Below, one piece after another: positions 41,778 through 50,259 of a DNA stretch of 64,000 bases. The translations under genes were made by a program, and so were the position numbers. The stretch's first letter is position 1; the number at the start of each line of letters is the position of its first letter. Location of the stretch: contig NZ_JACDNQ010000004.1 in NCBI RefSeq assembly GCF_013839515.1, positions 1-64,000 on the forward strand, in the 5' to 3' direction. Below the pieces are notes generated by a model. That model was not told the DNA's origin, ran no database searches, and saw nothing but the letters and a program-made list of their open reading frames with translations. The DNA is from Natronomonas salinimetallica. GTDB lineage: Archaea > Halobacteriota > Halobacteria > Halobacteriales > Haloarculaceae.

Positions 41778-44090
41778 TCACCGGTCGGCTGGCTGGTGGC
41801 GAGCGGCCGCCACGACCGCTTGACCATACGCGATACCGCCGTCGCCCGGCGGGACACGATCCGGTCCGATGAAGGCGAGACCGCTGTCAGTTACCGTTTC
41901 ACGGAGCCTGGTGAAGATCGCGTCGTTGTACGCGACGCCGCCTGTAAATCCCACAGTGGCGATGTCGCGCTCGCTCGCGGCATCGATGGCGAGTTCGGCC
42001 AGTCCGCGTGCGAGTGCATCCTGCGCGGTGGCGGCCACGTCAGCCGTCGGCGATTCCCCGACCGTGTTCGCCAGCTTCGAGACGAGGGCCTGGGTATCAA
42101 GAACACGCCGATCCCCTTCGGTCGTGAACGGAAGCTCGATCTTACGGGCCGTGCCCTCGCTCGCGGCCGCTTCGAGGCGGAGCGCCGGCTCACCCTGGTA
42201 CCCCCGCCGGTCAGCGACACCCAAAAGTACGCTGACCGCGTCGAGAAAGCGCCCGGCACTGGTCGTCGTCGGTGCATTGATTCCTTGTTCGGCCTGCTGG
42301 ACGACGACTCTGGCGTCATCCGGCGTCTCGACAGCCCCTGTCTCGACCAGACGTTCCTCGATAACACCTGAATCGTCGAGCAGATCCGCCAGGATGCGCG
42401 CCGGATACGTGACTGCTGTATCCCCACCTGGCAGCGAGAACGGGGCGAGTCCGCCGACGCGCTTTGCCTCCACGTACCGCGTATCCAGTACCTCACCACC
42501 CCAGATAGTCCCGTCCGGCCCGTACCCCGTACCGTCGGCGGTTACCACGACCGCCCGTTCCACGTCGTGTTCCGCACAGAGCGCCGCCGCGTGGGCATGG
42601 TGATGGCCAACCCTCTCGGGACCGTCGCGTCCCCCATCGGCATGACGACCGGCCTCTGCTGTCGTCGTGAATTCGGGGTGCCGGTCACAGGCGACGACGT
42701 CGGGGGCCGTCCCCGAGAGGCCGGTAATCCGGCCGACAGTTTCGCGGTGGAAAGAAACCCCGCGGGGACCGTCGACGTTGCCGACGTGCTGTGAGAGGAC
42801 GACTCGCTGACTGTCGGCGACAGCAACCGTCACGTCTCGGCCCGGGCCGAGGGCCAGTACCGTCGGCGTCCCGTTCCCGCCGGCAGGATTCGGAAGCGCC
42901 CGCGGTGTCCACCCACGGGAGCGGCGCAGAAACCGGCTGTCGCCGTCCACAACCCTGACGACGCTGTCGTCACACCGGGCGAGGATCTCCCGGCCGTGTA
43001 AGAGCGCCCCGTCGACGACGTCTGCTAGACCGTTCCACAGCGCGGCCCCGGTCGTTGCCATCGGCTCGCCCGGTCGGTTCGCACTCGTCATCACCAGTGG
43101 GCCGTCGACGCGGCCGAAAAGCAGGTGATGAAGCCCCGAATACGGCAGCATCACACCGACCGTGTGCAGCCCCGGTGCGACCGATTCGAGCCACTTCCCG
43201 TCGGCGGTCGTTTCGAGGACTGTGATAGGGCGGCGAACGTCGGTCAGCTCCTCACGCTCGGTCGCCCCGACACTCGCAAAGGACTCGACCGCGGAGAGCG
43301 ACGGGGCCATGAGTGCGAAGGGTTTCGAGTTGCGGCCGGTTCGCTCACGCAGTTCGTTGACGGCTGCCGTGTCGGTCGCATCACAGACCAGATGGATTCC
43401 GCCGGCCCCCTTGACTCCGAGAATTCGCCCGTTCGATATGGCCTGGCTGGCCGTCTCGAGCGCGTCGTGGCCGGAATCGACTACGTGTTCGTCTCTCTCG
43501 TATCGCAACTCCGGGCCACACTCAGAACAGGCGACGGCCTGCGCGTGATAGCGTCGGTCGGATGGGTCCCCATATCGGTCTCGGCAGCCCTCACATAGGG
43601 GAAACCCGGCCATCGAGGTCCGGCTCCGATCGTATGGTACGTCGCGAACGACCGTATACCGGGGGCCGCAGTCGACACAACTGGTCGCCCAGTAGTCGTG
43701 ATACCGGGACTCCGGGTCCCGGACGTCCGCAAGACACTGCTCACAGATGCCCGTGTCCGGTGGCACCGGAACTTCCTTACCGTCGGCGCTCGCTTCGCCG
43801 GATCGCGAATCGCGAATCTCGAACTCGTCGACCCCCTCCGTTCCGGTCCACGTCACGTCGACGTCCCTGACGACAGACAGCGGTGGACTCTCCGAACGAA
43901 GGGCCGTGAGGACAGCCTCCACCGTCTCGTCGTCCCCCTCGAACTCGGCGTCCACGTAGCCACCGGCGTTTCGAACGTAGCCGCCAACGCCCGCTTCGTG
44001 TGCCGTCCGGTAGACGAACGGGCGGAACCCGACGCCCTGTACCACGCCGTCTATCCGGACGGACGCTCGGCGGCGCTCCCCCATTGTCAA
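41778..44090 (-). CDS. hypF: Carbamoyltransferase HypF
   Basis: First enzyme of CN ligand synthesis for the [NiFe] site: transfers the carbamoyl group of carbamoyl phosphate to the HypE C-terminal cysteine. 770 residues: acylphosphatase domain (VRIDGVVQGVGFRPFVYRTA, 11-30), two zinc fingers (CEQCLADV, CVDCGPRY, CEGC, CSECGPEL), a YrdC-like domain (KGAGGIHLVCDATD) and a Kae1-like domain with GHHHAHAAALCAEH. Its start overlaps hypB by 4 nt. Region 41628-41777 downstream holds no gene. Confidence 0.95.
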   Translation of the reverse strand: MTMGERRRASVRIDGVVQGVGFRPFVYRTAHEAGVGGYVRNAGGYVDAEFEGDDETVEAVLTALRSESPPLSVVRDVDVTWTGTEGVDEFEIRDSRSGEASADGKEVPVPPDTGICEQCLADVRDPESRYHDYWATSCVDCGPRYTVVRDVPYDRSRTSMAGFPLCEGCRDRYGDPSDRRYHAQAVACSECGPELRYERDEHVVDSGHDALETASQAISNGRILGVKGAGGIHLVCDATDTAAVNELRERTGRNSKPFALMAPSLSAVESFASVGATEREELTDVRRPITVLETTADGKWLESVAPGLHTVGVMLPYSGLHHLLFGRVDGPLVMTSANRPGEPMATTGAALWNGLADVVDGALLHGREILARCDDSVVRVVDGDSRFLRRSRGWTPRALPNPAGGNGTPTVLALGPGRDVTVAVADSQRVVLSQHVGNVDGPRGVSFHRETVGRITGLSGTAPDVVACDRHPEFTTTAEAGRHADGGRDGPERVGHHHAHAAALCAEHDVERAVVVTADGTGYGPDGTIWGGEVLDTRYVEAKRVGGLAPFSLPGGDTAVTYPARILADLLDDSGVIEERLVETGAVETPDDARVVVQQAEQGINAPTTTSAGRFLDAVSVLLGVADRRGYQGEPALRLEAAASEGTARKIELPFTTEGDRRVLDTQALVSKLANTVGESPTADVAATAQDALARGLAELAIDAASERDIATVGFTGGVAYNDAIFTRLRETVTDSGLAFIGPDRVPPGDGGIAYGQAVVAAARHQPADR

Positions 44091-44881
44091 TCGGTGTGTG
44101 CGTGCCCGCGGCCCGACGCGGCGAGGTACTCCGTGAGTCTGTCGGTTCCGCTTCCGTCACGGGCGTTGGTTTCGAACACCTCCATGTCGGGAGCGACCTC
44201 CGTTATGTCGGTACGCATCCGGTCCGTATCGGCCCCAACGGCATCTGCGATGTCGGTTTTGTTTACGACGGCGGCATCACACGACTGGAAGAGCAGTGGA
44301 TGTTTCCGGACCACGTCGTCCCCCTCGGTGGTGCTCACGACCAGGACGCGTGCCTCCGCACCCAGCGGGAAGTCCGCGGGACAGACCATGTTGCCGACGT
44401 TCTCGATATAAAGCCGGTCGAGCGTCTCCAGGTCGAGTTCGTCGACCGCATCGGCCACCAGCGACGCGTCGAGGTGACACTCCTTGCCGGTGTTGACGTT
44501 GACGACGTCGACGCCGCAGGCCTCGAGCCGGCGAGCGTCGTCGTCTCCGGCGACGTCGCCAACGATTGCACCGACCCGTTCGTCGGCCGGCCGGCGTTCG
44601 ACCAGCCGTTCGAGGAGTGTCGTCTTCCCGCTGCCGGTACTGCCGAGAAACTCGATACAGGAGACGCCGTGGTCGTGAACGACCCGTTCGTGCACCTCGC
44701 TCGCCCGCTCACGGTAGCGGGCGAGGACGTCGGTCCCGCCAGTATCGTTGTGGTCGTGATCCCCGCTGCCCCCATCAGTATCGCCGCGGTCGTGACCGAA
44801 CCGATGCATCGAGAGGGGGCCGAACAGGTCAGTCAACATCCGATTCGCCGTTCGTTCGAACCGATATGAATGATAATACAT
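44087..44881 (-). CDS. hypB: Hydrogenase nickel-insertion GTPase HypB
   Basis: GTPase that delivers nickel to the hydrogenase large subunit with HypA. P-loop SCIEFLGSTGSGKTTLLERL, then ECHLDASLVADAVDELDL, LYIENVGNMVCPADFPLG (metal-site cysteine) and VVNKTDIADAVG for guanine recognition. The N-terminus has a short His/Asp-rich stretch (HRFGHDRGDTDG, DHDHND) that may store nickel. Start is uncertain: ATG 44881 gives 264 residues and lies 16 nt after hypA; ATGs at 44839 and 44809 are alternatives. The much longer open frame upstream is shadow. Confidence 0.93.
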   Translation of the reverse strand: MYYHSYRFERTANRMLTDLFGPLSMHRFGHDRGDTDGGSGDHDHNDTGGTDVLARYRERASEVHERVVHDHGVSCIEFLGSTGSGKTTLLERLVERRPADERVGAIVGDVAGDDDARRLEACGVDVVNVNTGKECHLDASLVADAVDELDLETLDRLYIENVGNMVCPADFPLGAEARVLVVSTTEGDDVVRKHPLLFQSCDAAVVNKTDIADAVGADTDRMRTDITEVAPDMEVFETNARDGSGTDRLTEYLAASGRGHAHTD

Positions 44882-44897
44882 GATTCGTGTCTGTCGG

Positions 44898-45272
44898 TTA
44901 CGCCTCGACGGCTTCGGGCACCGAGATGCGAACGAGTCGACACTCCGTCCCGGCGGTGAGTTCGATGCGCTCGCCACACTCCGGACAGCGAAGGTCCGGA
45001 GCCGCGATCGGCAGTTCCGGGAGCGTATCGGGCTCGCCTGACCACCCGCAGGTGCAGGTTCCCTCCGGTGGAACCGGGTCGACGACGACGTCGGCATCCG
45101 CTGCGGGCGTACCGGCCACGACGTTCTCGAGACAGAAGACGAGCTGGTCGGGGTTGAGGTGGGTCGCCTCGCCGACCGCCAGTTCGAGCCGGTCGATACG
45201 GTCCGCACCGTGGTCCGACGCTGTGTCGACGGCCTGATCGACCAGCGACTGTGCTATCGAGAGTTCGTGCAC
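44898..45272 (-). CDS. hypA: Hydrogenase nickel-incorporation protein HypA
   Basis: Nickel chaperone partner of HypB. 124 residues from GTG at 45272, giving the essential N-terminal MHE (here read HELSIAQSLVDQ after the initiator) whose histidine binds nickel. Two CxxC-type pairs, CTCGWSG and LRCPECGER, form the zinc site. The frame extends upstream over the neighbouring gene but that part lacks the MHE start. Lies two bases after the formyltransferase stop, so the operon is formyltransferase-hypA-hypB-hypF. Confidence 0.93.
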   Translation of the reverse strand: MHELSIAQSLVDQAVDTASDHGADRIDRLELAVGEATHLNPDQLVFCLENVVAGTPAADADVVVDPVPPEGTCTCGWSGEPDTLPELPIAAPDLRCPECGERIELTAGTECRLVRISVPEAVEA

Positions 45273-45274
45273 GG

Positions 45275-46069
45275 TCAGGACACCCCGAGACGTGCCGGCC
45301 GCTTTCGCGGCTGCTCGCCACGTCGGAGGGGACCGGGCTCCCCGTCGATGTACACGCAGTCGTCCCCGAGCTGCACGCGACCGTCCGCTATCAGTTCGAC
45401 TGCCGTCTCCAGCGTCGGGCCGCCACCGGCCCGCAGCATCCACTCGCGGTGGGCATAGACGTAGGCATCGAGAACGTTCTCGTCGCCGCTCTCGCGCGCA
45501 CTCGCAACAAGGTCTCCATGGATGGGAAACGGCCGAGAACAGACCAGTGGCGGCCCCCGGTCTACCGCCGGTGTCACGAGGTGTGTCGTCTCCCGCGTGA
45601 CGGACTGCCCGTCGAGGATGGCGTCTCGCGTCGCATGAAGTCCCGGGTACTTCGGCTCGCCGTTTTCTCGAACCGTCAGGTCGGCGTGGTGGGCGCTGAT
45701 GATCCGGGGTGCGTACTGCTCGAGTACCGGGTCGGTCAGGACGAACCGATATCCCGAACAGACCACCACGTCCGGGTCGAAACGATCCAGTGCGGCCGAG
45801 ACCCGTTCGTCGTACGCCGGCCGGACTTCACGCTCGGAGAGGGGCAGATCCCGTGCCGCATAGAACGCCTCGATGTCCTCGACTGCGACCGGAACGCCGT
45901 CGCCCCGAAGCGTATCGACGGCGTCACAGTCCGGATGGCTCGCGACGGCGCCGACGAGTTCGTACCGGCCGTTCGGGTCGCCCGACAGGAGCGACCGAAG
46001 ACGGACGTCGCTCTCCGAGACGAGGACTGCGACCGAGAGCGGTGACGGGGCGTCTACGAGGGGCTTCAC
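45275..46069 (-). CDS. Formyltransferase-like protein, candidate HypX N-terminal half
   Basis: A 264-residue protein of the formyl-tetrahydrofolate-dependent transferase fold: VVVCSGYRFVLTDPVLEQYA, ISAHHADLT (the PurN N-x-H site, with His kept and Asn replaced by Ser), KYPGLHATRDAILDGQ, and HLVTPAVDRGPPLV with the conserved aspartate. First gene of an operon with hypA, hypB and hypF, which argues against purine synthesis. In bacteria HypX fuses a formyl-THF domain to a crotonase and makes the CO ligand of [NiFe] hydrogenases; the divergent crotonase gene 68 bp away supplies the second half. GTG start at 46069. Role as split HypX is inference. Confidence 0.7.
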   Translation of the reverse strand: MKPLVDAPSPLSVAVLVSESDVRLRSLLSGDPNGRYELVGAVASHPDCDAVDTLRGDGVPVAVEDIEAFYAARDLPLSEREVRPAYDERVSAALDRFDPDVVVCSGYRFVLTDPVLEQYAPRIISAHHADLTVRENGEPKYPGLHATRDAILDGQSVTRETTHLVTPAVDRGPPLVCSRPFPIHGDLVASARESGDENVLDAYVYAHREWMLRAGGGPTLETAVELIADGRVQLGDDCVYIDGEPGPLRRGEQPRKRPARLGVS

Positions 46070-46137
46070 GCCGCAGTCACCTCTATTTCGGACGCCGAGC
46101 CGGCAGTTTTAACGTTTGACCGGTGACAGCTGCACCC

Positions 46138-46971
46138 ATGGAGTACGTTGACGTCGAAGTCGCCGACGGCATTGGCTGGATGACCATCGACCGCCCCGAC
46201 CGGTTCAACGCCATGGACGTCGCGATGGCCCAGGAGTTCCGTGAGGCCGGCCTGAAACTCGCCCGCGACGACGACGTGCAGTGTGCCGTCATCCGTGCCA
46301 CCGGGAAGGCATTCTGCAGCGGCGTCGACCTGAAATACGTCTACGACCACGGCGACGATGACGACCTCTCGTATCTGCTGCCAGGTGATGCCGACGCGAC
46401 GCAGGCCGAAGCCTACGGCAAGACGTTCAAGCAGTGTCTCGAGTATATCCACAGCGCGATCACCGAGATCCGAACAGCCGACCGGCCGTTCGTCGCGGCC
46501 GTCGACGGCATCGCAGCCGCAGGCGGTTTCGGTATTGCTATGTGTTGTGATCTGGTGTACGCCTCCACCGACGCGGCCTTCGAGTGGGCCTACCACGATA
46601 CCGGACTCACCGGCGCGGAGTCCTCGACGTTTTTTCTCCCGCGCCTGGTCGGATTCCGCGAGGCGATGGAGTTGATGCTCCGGTCCCCGCGACTGAGCGC
46701 TACCGAGGCCAAGGGGCGCGGCCTCGTCAACGACGTATTCGACGCCGAGACGTTCGACGACGAGGTCGCAAAAATCGCTACCGAAATAGCCGACGGTCCG
46801 ACCGGTGCCTACGGCACCGCCAAGGGTCTCATCAACCGGGCGGCGGACATGGACCGGCTCGATCGGCATCTCTCCGCCGAGCGGGACAATCTCACTCGCA
46901 TCGCCGACGGTCGCGACTTCGAGGAAGGCCTCGAGGCGTTCTTCGAGAACCGCGATCCCGACTTCGAGTGA
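46138..46971 (+). CDS. Crotonase-fold protein, candidate HypX C-terminal half
   Basis: A 277-residue enoyl-CoA hydratase/isomerase-fold protein: CoA/oxyanion loops GKAFCSGVDLKYVY and AAVDGIAAAGGFGIAMCCDLVYA, then HDTGLTGAESSTFFLPRLVG. Alone it would be read as beta-oxidation, but it stands inside the hydrogenase maturation locus, divergent from the formyltransferase gene and convergent with hypE, which fits the CoA-binding decarbonylation half of HypX. A TATA-like TTTTAACG about 26 nt before ATG 46138 suggests a leaderless transcript. A GTG five codons upstream is open. Confidence 0.7.
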   Translation: MEYVDVEVADGIGWMTIDRPDRFNAMDVAMAQEFREAGLKLARDDDVQCAVIRATGKAFCSGVDLKYVYDHGDDDDLSYLLPGDADATQAEAYGKTFKQCLEYIHSAITEIRTADRPFVAAVDGIAAAGGFGIAMCCDLVYASTDAAFEWAYHDTGLTGAESSTFFLPRLVGFREAMELMLRSPRLSATEAKGRGLVNDVFDAETFDDEVAKIATEIADGPTGAYGTAKGLINRAADMDRLDRHLSAERDNLTRIADGRDFEEGLEAFFENRDPDFE

Positions 46972-47009
46972 GCGTTCACCCGCCTGGGCCGGGGGGATTC
47001 CGGCAACCG

Positions 47010-48059
47010 TCAGCATATTCGCGGGACGACCTCCTTGCTCGGTTCGCGCATGTAGCGGTTCCCAATCCCGGTGTCGAGGACAACCCGACCCCGATAGTCG
47101 CCGATGGCTTTCCCGATTGCGGCGGCGTTCTCCCCTTTCGGATGGTCCCGTAGTGCGGCGAGGACCCGCTCGGCCGCCGTCGGTTCGACGCCCATGATGG
47201 CAACCCCCTCGTTGGCTATCTGGTAGGGGTCCAGCCCGAGCAGTTCTCCTGCACCGGTCACGTCGTCGGTCACGGGGACACGCTCATCCGAGATCTCGAT
47301 TCCCACATCGCTTTTCCGTGCCATCTCGTTGAGCGCGCCAGCGAGCCCCGTCCGCGTGGGGTCTTTCATCGCCGTTATCGACTCGCCCCCGACCGCCAGT
47401 GCCGTCCCGAGCAGGCCGTTCAGCGGCTGGACGTCGGAGGCCAACTCCGCCTCGAAGTCGATGCCCTCCCGCTCGGCTAGCAGCGAAATCCCGTGTTCGC
47501 CGATGGTACCGGTGACGAGCACGACGTCGTCCGGGGAGAGACCCGAATCCGGCGTAACGTGCTCTGCGATGCCAACACCGGTCGTGTTGATGGTGACCCC
47601 GTCGAGTTCGCCGTTTCCCATGACTTTCGTGTCGCCGGAGACCACCGGTGCCGACGCTTCCCGACAGGTTTCGCTCATCGACTCCGCGATGCGTTCGAGA
47701 TTCCGGCGGGGGTAGTTCGCCTCGACGACGACGGCGCTGGTCAGTCCACGCACCTCCGTTGCCCCCATGACGGCCAGGTCGTTGACCGTCCCCGAGACTG
47801 CGAGCCGTCCGATGTCCCCGCCCGGAAAGAAGGGTGGCTGGATGACGTGGGTATCGGTGGTCACGACGAGGCGTTCACCGCCGAACGGGAGGACAGCACC
47901 GTCGTCCCAATCTTGCAGGCCGACGAGGGAGTCCGGAGCGTCCTCGAACCCGGCAGCGAGTGTTCCGGAGACGAGGTCACGCGTCGCCTGGCCGCCCGAT
48001 CCGTGGGTCAACGTGACGCGTTCGTCGTTGTCCTCCGAGTCCCTGGCTCGCTCGCTCAT
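47010..48059 (-). CDS. hypE: Hydrogenase maturation protein HypE
   Basis: Dehydrates the thiocarbamate on its C-terminal cysteine to thiocyanate, the CN donor. 349 residues of the PurM/HypE fold: LTHGSGGQATRDLV, the ATP-site DWDDGAVLPFGGERLV and TTDTHVIQP, GDTKVMGNGELDG, and the essential C-terminal PRIC. The ATG at 48059 overlaps the hypD stop by 4 nt. Last gene of the leftward hydrogenase operon; 38 nt separate it from the convergent crotonase gene. Confidence 0.95.
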   Translation of the reverse strand: MSERARDSEDNDERVTLTHGSGGQATRDLVSGTLAAGFEDAPDSLVGLQDWDDGAVLPFGGERLVVTTDTHVIQPPFFPGGDIGRLAVSGTVNDLAVMGATEVRGLTSAVVVEANYPRRNLERIAESMSETCREASAPVVSGDTKVMGNGELDGVTINTTGVGIAEHVTPDSGLSPDDVVLVTGTIGEHGISLLAEREGIDFEAELASDVQPLNGLLGTALAVGGESITAMKDPTRTGLAGALNEMARKSDVGIEISDERVPVTDDVTGAGELLGLDPYQIANEGVAIMGVEPTAAERVLAALRDHPKGENAAAIGKAIGDYRGRVVLDTGIGNRYMREPSKEVVPRIC

Positions 48060-49222
48060 AGATCGGGTCTCCCCCCGTACTCGTGCCAGATCTTGCAGGT
48101 CCCTTCGCTGCTGACCATACAGGCCCCCACCGGATCGGCGGGGGTACACGCCTCGCCGAACAGCCGACAGTCGGTGGGATCGGCCGCACCGGCCATGATG
48201 TCCCCACAGATACAGTCGTGCAGGAGCCGGGAGCCGGACTGCTCGCGCAGGTAGGAGGCGTCGACATCGAAGCGCTTGCTCGCGTCGTACTCGGCGTACT
48301 CGTCACGCAACTGGAGGTTGGCGTTCGGGATGTGGGCGATACCTCGCCACTCGCCGCCGACGGCCTCGAACACGTCCCAGAGCTGTTCTTTGGCGACGCG
48401 ATTCCCATCGCGGGTGACACATCGAGGGTACGCGTTCTCGACGGTCTGATCGCCGTCACGGACGTGTTCGACGAGCTTGACCAGTCCCGCCAGAATGTCG
48501 AGCGGCTCGAATCCGCCGACGACTACCGGGAGGCCATGTCGATCGACCAGCCCATCGAAGATGCCGTGACCGGTGATGATCGCGGCGTTACCCGCCGCGA
48601 GGTAGCCATCGATTTCCGTGTCGGGCATCTCGGCAACGATCTCCATCGCCGGGGGGATGTACTTGTGAGCCGATAGCACCGAGAAGTTCTCCGGGGGATC
48701 GTCCCGGATGACCGCCGCTGTCGGCGCGGCCGTCGTCTCGAACCCCGTCGCGAAGAAGACCACTTCGCCGTCGAGGTCTTCGGCGAGTTCGACCGCGTCC
48801 TGTGTGCCGTAGACGACGCGGACGTCGGCCCCCTCGGAGCGGACGTCGTCGAGTGATTTCGCGGTTCCCGACACCTTCAGCATATCGCCGTACGTCGCGA
48901 TGGTCACACCTTTCTCCGCCAGCGCCACCGCCTCGTCGACCTCCGGCATGTTCGTCACGCAGACGGGACAGCCCGGTCCCATGACCAGGTTCACCGTGTC
49001 CGGGAGCAGGCTCCGTAACCCGAATTTTGCAATCGACTGCTCGTGGCTGCCACAGACGTGCATCACTGTCGCCGGCGGGTCGTCCAGTTCGTCGCCGATT
49101 TCCGCCAGCCTGTCGGCGAGCGCATCCGCTTTCTCCGGGTCGCGGAACCGCAGTTCGTCGTCACCCTCACTTCCGGAAATCGAACCGGTGGGGCCGTCGA
49201 TCGGTGGATTGCGTTCAGACAT
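48056..49222 (-). CDS. hypD: Hydrogenase maturation protein HypD
   Basis: Iron-sulfur scaffold on which Fe(CN)2CO is built together with HypC. 388 residues: MHVCGSHEQSIAKFGLR, MGPGCPVCVTN (redox cysteines), VVFFATGFETTAAPTAA, and the C-terminal [4Fe-4S] cysteines in LHDCICGDIMAG, CRLFGEACTP and GACMVSSEGTC. Start ATG 49222 overlaps hypC by 8 nt; an upstream start in the same frame is inside hypC and rejected. Slightly long N-terminus with an acidic extension. Confidence 0.95.
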   Translation of the reverse strand: MSERNPPIDGPTGSISGSEGDDELRFRDPEKADALADRLAEIGDELDDPPATVMHVCGSHEQSIAKFGLRSLLPDTVNLVMGPGCPVCVTNMPEVDEAVALAEKGVTIATYGDMLKVSGTAKSLDDVRSEGADVRVVYGTQDAVELAEDLDGEVVFFATGFETTAAPTAAVIRDDPPENFSVLSAHKYIPPAMEIVAEMPDTEIDGYLAAGNAAIITGHGIFDGLVDRHGLPVVVGGFEPLDILAGLVKLVEHVRDGDQTVENAYPRCVTRDGNRVAKEQLWDVFEAVGGEWRGIAHIPNANLQLRDEYAEYDASKRFDVDASYLREQSGSRLLHDCICGDIMAGAADPTDCRLFGEACTPADPVGACMVSSEGTCKIWHEYGGRPDL

Positions 49223-49565
49223 CGATACCCAGCTCGTCGAGCAAGTCCTCCTCGTCCTGTTCGTCCCCACCCGACGTTGCGGGGGTGGGGGCTCCGGCGT
49301 TCGCCTCCAGTTCGTCCATGACGTCGTCGGTCAGCATGTCCGCTGGGTCGGCGTCGAGCATCGTTTCGAACAGCTCCATGGTCTCTTCCACCTCCGATTC
49401 CGGTATTTTCCGGATCGCGTAGCCGACGTGGTTGAGGATGTAATCCCCCTCATCGACCGCGCTGCCGACGATGTCGAGCCGAACCCGCCGTTCGACGCCC
49501 CAGAAGTCCACAACGGCCTCGTTCCCCTCGATTTCACGTATCTCGCCGGGGACGCCGAGGCACAT
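49215..49565 (-). CDS. hypC: Hydrogenase maturation chaperone HypC
   Basis: Chaperone that binds HypD and the large-subunit precursor through its N-terminal cysteine. MCLGVPGEIREIEGNEAVVD is the family start, with the OB-fold VDEGDYILNHVGYAIRKIPE. At 116 residues it is longer than usual (about 80) because of an acidic tail with PTPATSGGDEQDEEDLLDEL. Its ATG overlaps the stop of the small gene upstream (TGATG). Confidence 0.95.
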   Translation of the reverse strand: MCLGVPGEIREIEGNEAVVDFWGVERRVRLDIVGSAVDEGDYILNHVGYAIRKIPESEVEETMELFETMLDADPADMLTDDVMDELEANAGAPTPATSGGDEQDEEDLLDELGIDV

Positions 49566-49741
49566 CAGACACCACCTCTATCGCCGTCGTCGATCTGTGA
49601 GCCGATCATTTCCGGGTCGCCGGCCAGCAGTCGGTCCGGTCGAAACCGCCCCCTGACGTGGTGTCCATCGGATTCGTGTTCGTCTATGTCTTCACGTTCG
49701 ATTCGTTCGCTACAGTCCGTACAATACCAGTGTCCTTTCAT
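49565..49741 (-). CDS. Small cysteine/histidine-rich protein in the hydrogenase operon
   Basis: A 58-residue gene, too short for routine calling, filling exactly the space between the protease gene (4-nt overlap) and hypC (TGATG overlap). It encodes MKGHWYCTDCSERIEREDID and a tail with HESDGHHVRGRFRPDRLL. One C-x(2)-C pair and two or three histidines could hold zinc or another metal. The tight overlaps on both sides make translation very likely. Family not recognised; a small accessory or electron-transfer partner of the hydrogenase is possible. Confidence 0.7.
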   Translation of the reverse strand: MKGHWYCTDCSERIEREDIDEHESDGHHVRGRFRPDRLLAGDPEMIGSQIDDGDRGGV

Positions 49742-50259
49742 GATTGTAGCTGCTGGGATGCTTCGGCTTCGAGCCGTCCTTCGATACGCGAGATTAGATC
49801 GGGTAGCGCGGCCGCGACTGGCTCGGATAGATCGACAGACGGCTCGAGGCGTTGCGGGACCACCCCGATCAAATAGATCCTCTCGGGAACGTCGTACGCA
49901 GCGTCGCCGGCGGCGAGCGCATCCGTGAAACTATAGTCGTGCATCGTCACTTCCGGCGTGCCTGCGTCCGGTCGGTCGAGTCGGTACTCCCGGACTGTTC
50001 CCGGCGGCTCGTCGACGTCGAGTGCGTCGACCACGATCGCCCGGTCGGCACCGCTCATGGCCTCGAGAGCCAGAAACGACGTCGTCCCCGCGTGTGACAG
50101 CCCCGTCTTTTCGGGGAGCTCTCCGTCCCGTTTGCGGAGCGTCTCGATGGCGTGGTAGCCGACGCCATCGTCACCCATCACCATGCTGCCGACGCCGACG
50201 ACGGCCTGTATCGTAGGCGAGTCGTTTGTCGATACGGTGCTGTCAGTGTGTGTCGTCAT
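49738..50259 (-). CDS. Hydrogenase maturation endopeptidase (HyaD/HybD family)
   Basis: Nickel-dependent checkpoint protease that removes the C-terminal tail of the large subunit after metal insertion. 173 residues: VVGVGSMVMGDDGVGYHAIE with the first acidic nickel ligand (E39-type region), VDALDVDEPPGTV with the aspartate, and MHDYSFTDAL with the conserved histidine. Overlaps the cytochrome gene by 17 nt. Its presence agrees with the long tail on the large subunit. Confidence 0.92.
   Translation of the reverse strand: MTTHTDSTVSTNDSPTIQAVVGVGSMVMGDDGVGYHAIETLRKRDGELPEKTGLSHAGTTSFLALEAMSGADRAIVVDALDVDEPPGTVREYRLDRPDAGTPEVTMHDYSFTDALAAGDAAYDVPERIYLIGVVPQRLEPSVDLSEPVAAALPDLISRIEGRLEAEASQQLQS

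Noticed and set aside
45275..46069. Phosphoribosylglycinamide formyltransferase (purN)
   Set aside because: The Asn of the N-x-H catalytic site is replaced and the gene is operonic with hypA, hypB and hypF.
46138..46971. Beta-oxidation enoyl-CoA hydratase
   Set aside because: Not excluded by sequence, but its location inside a hyp cluster opposite a formyltransferase makes the HypX-related role the better hypothesis.
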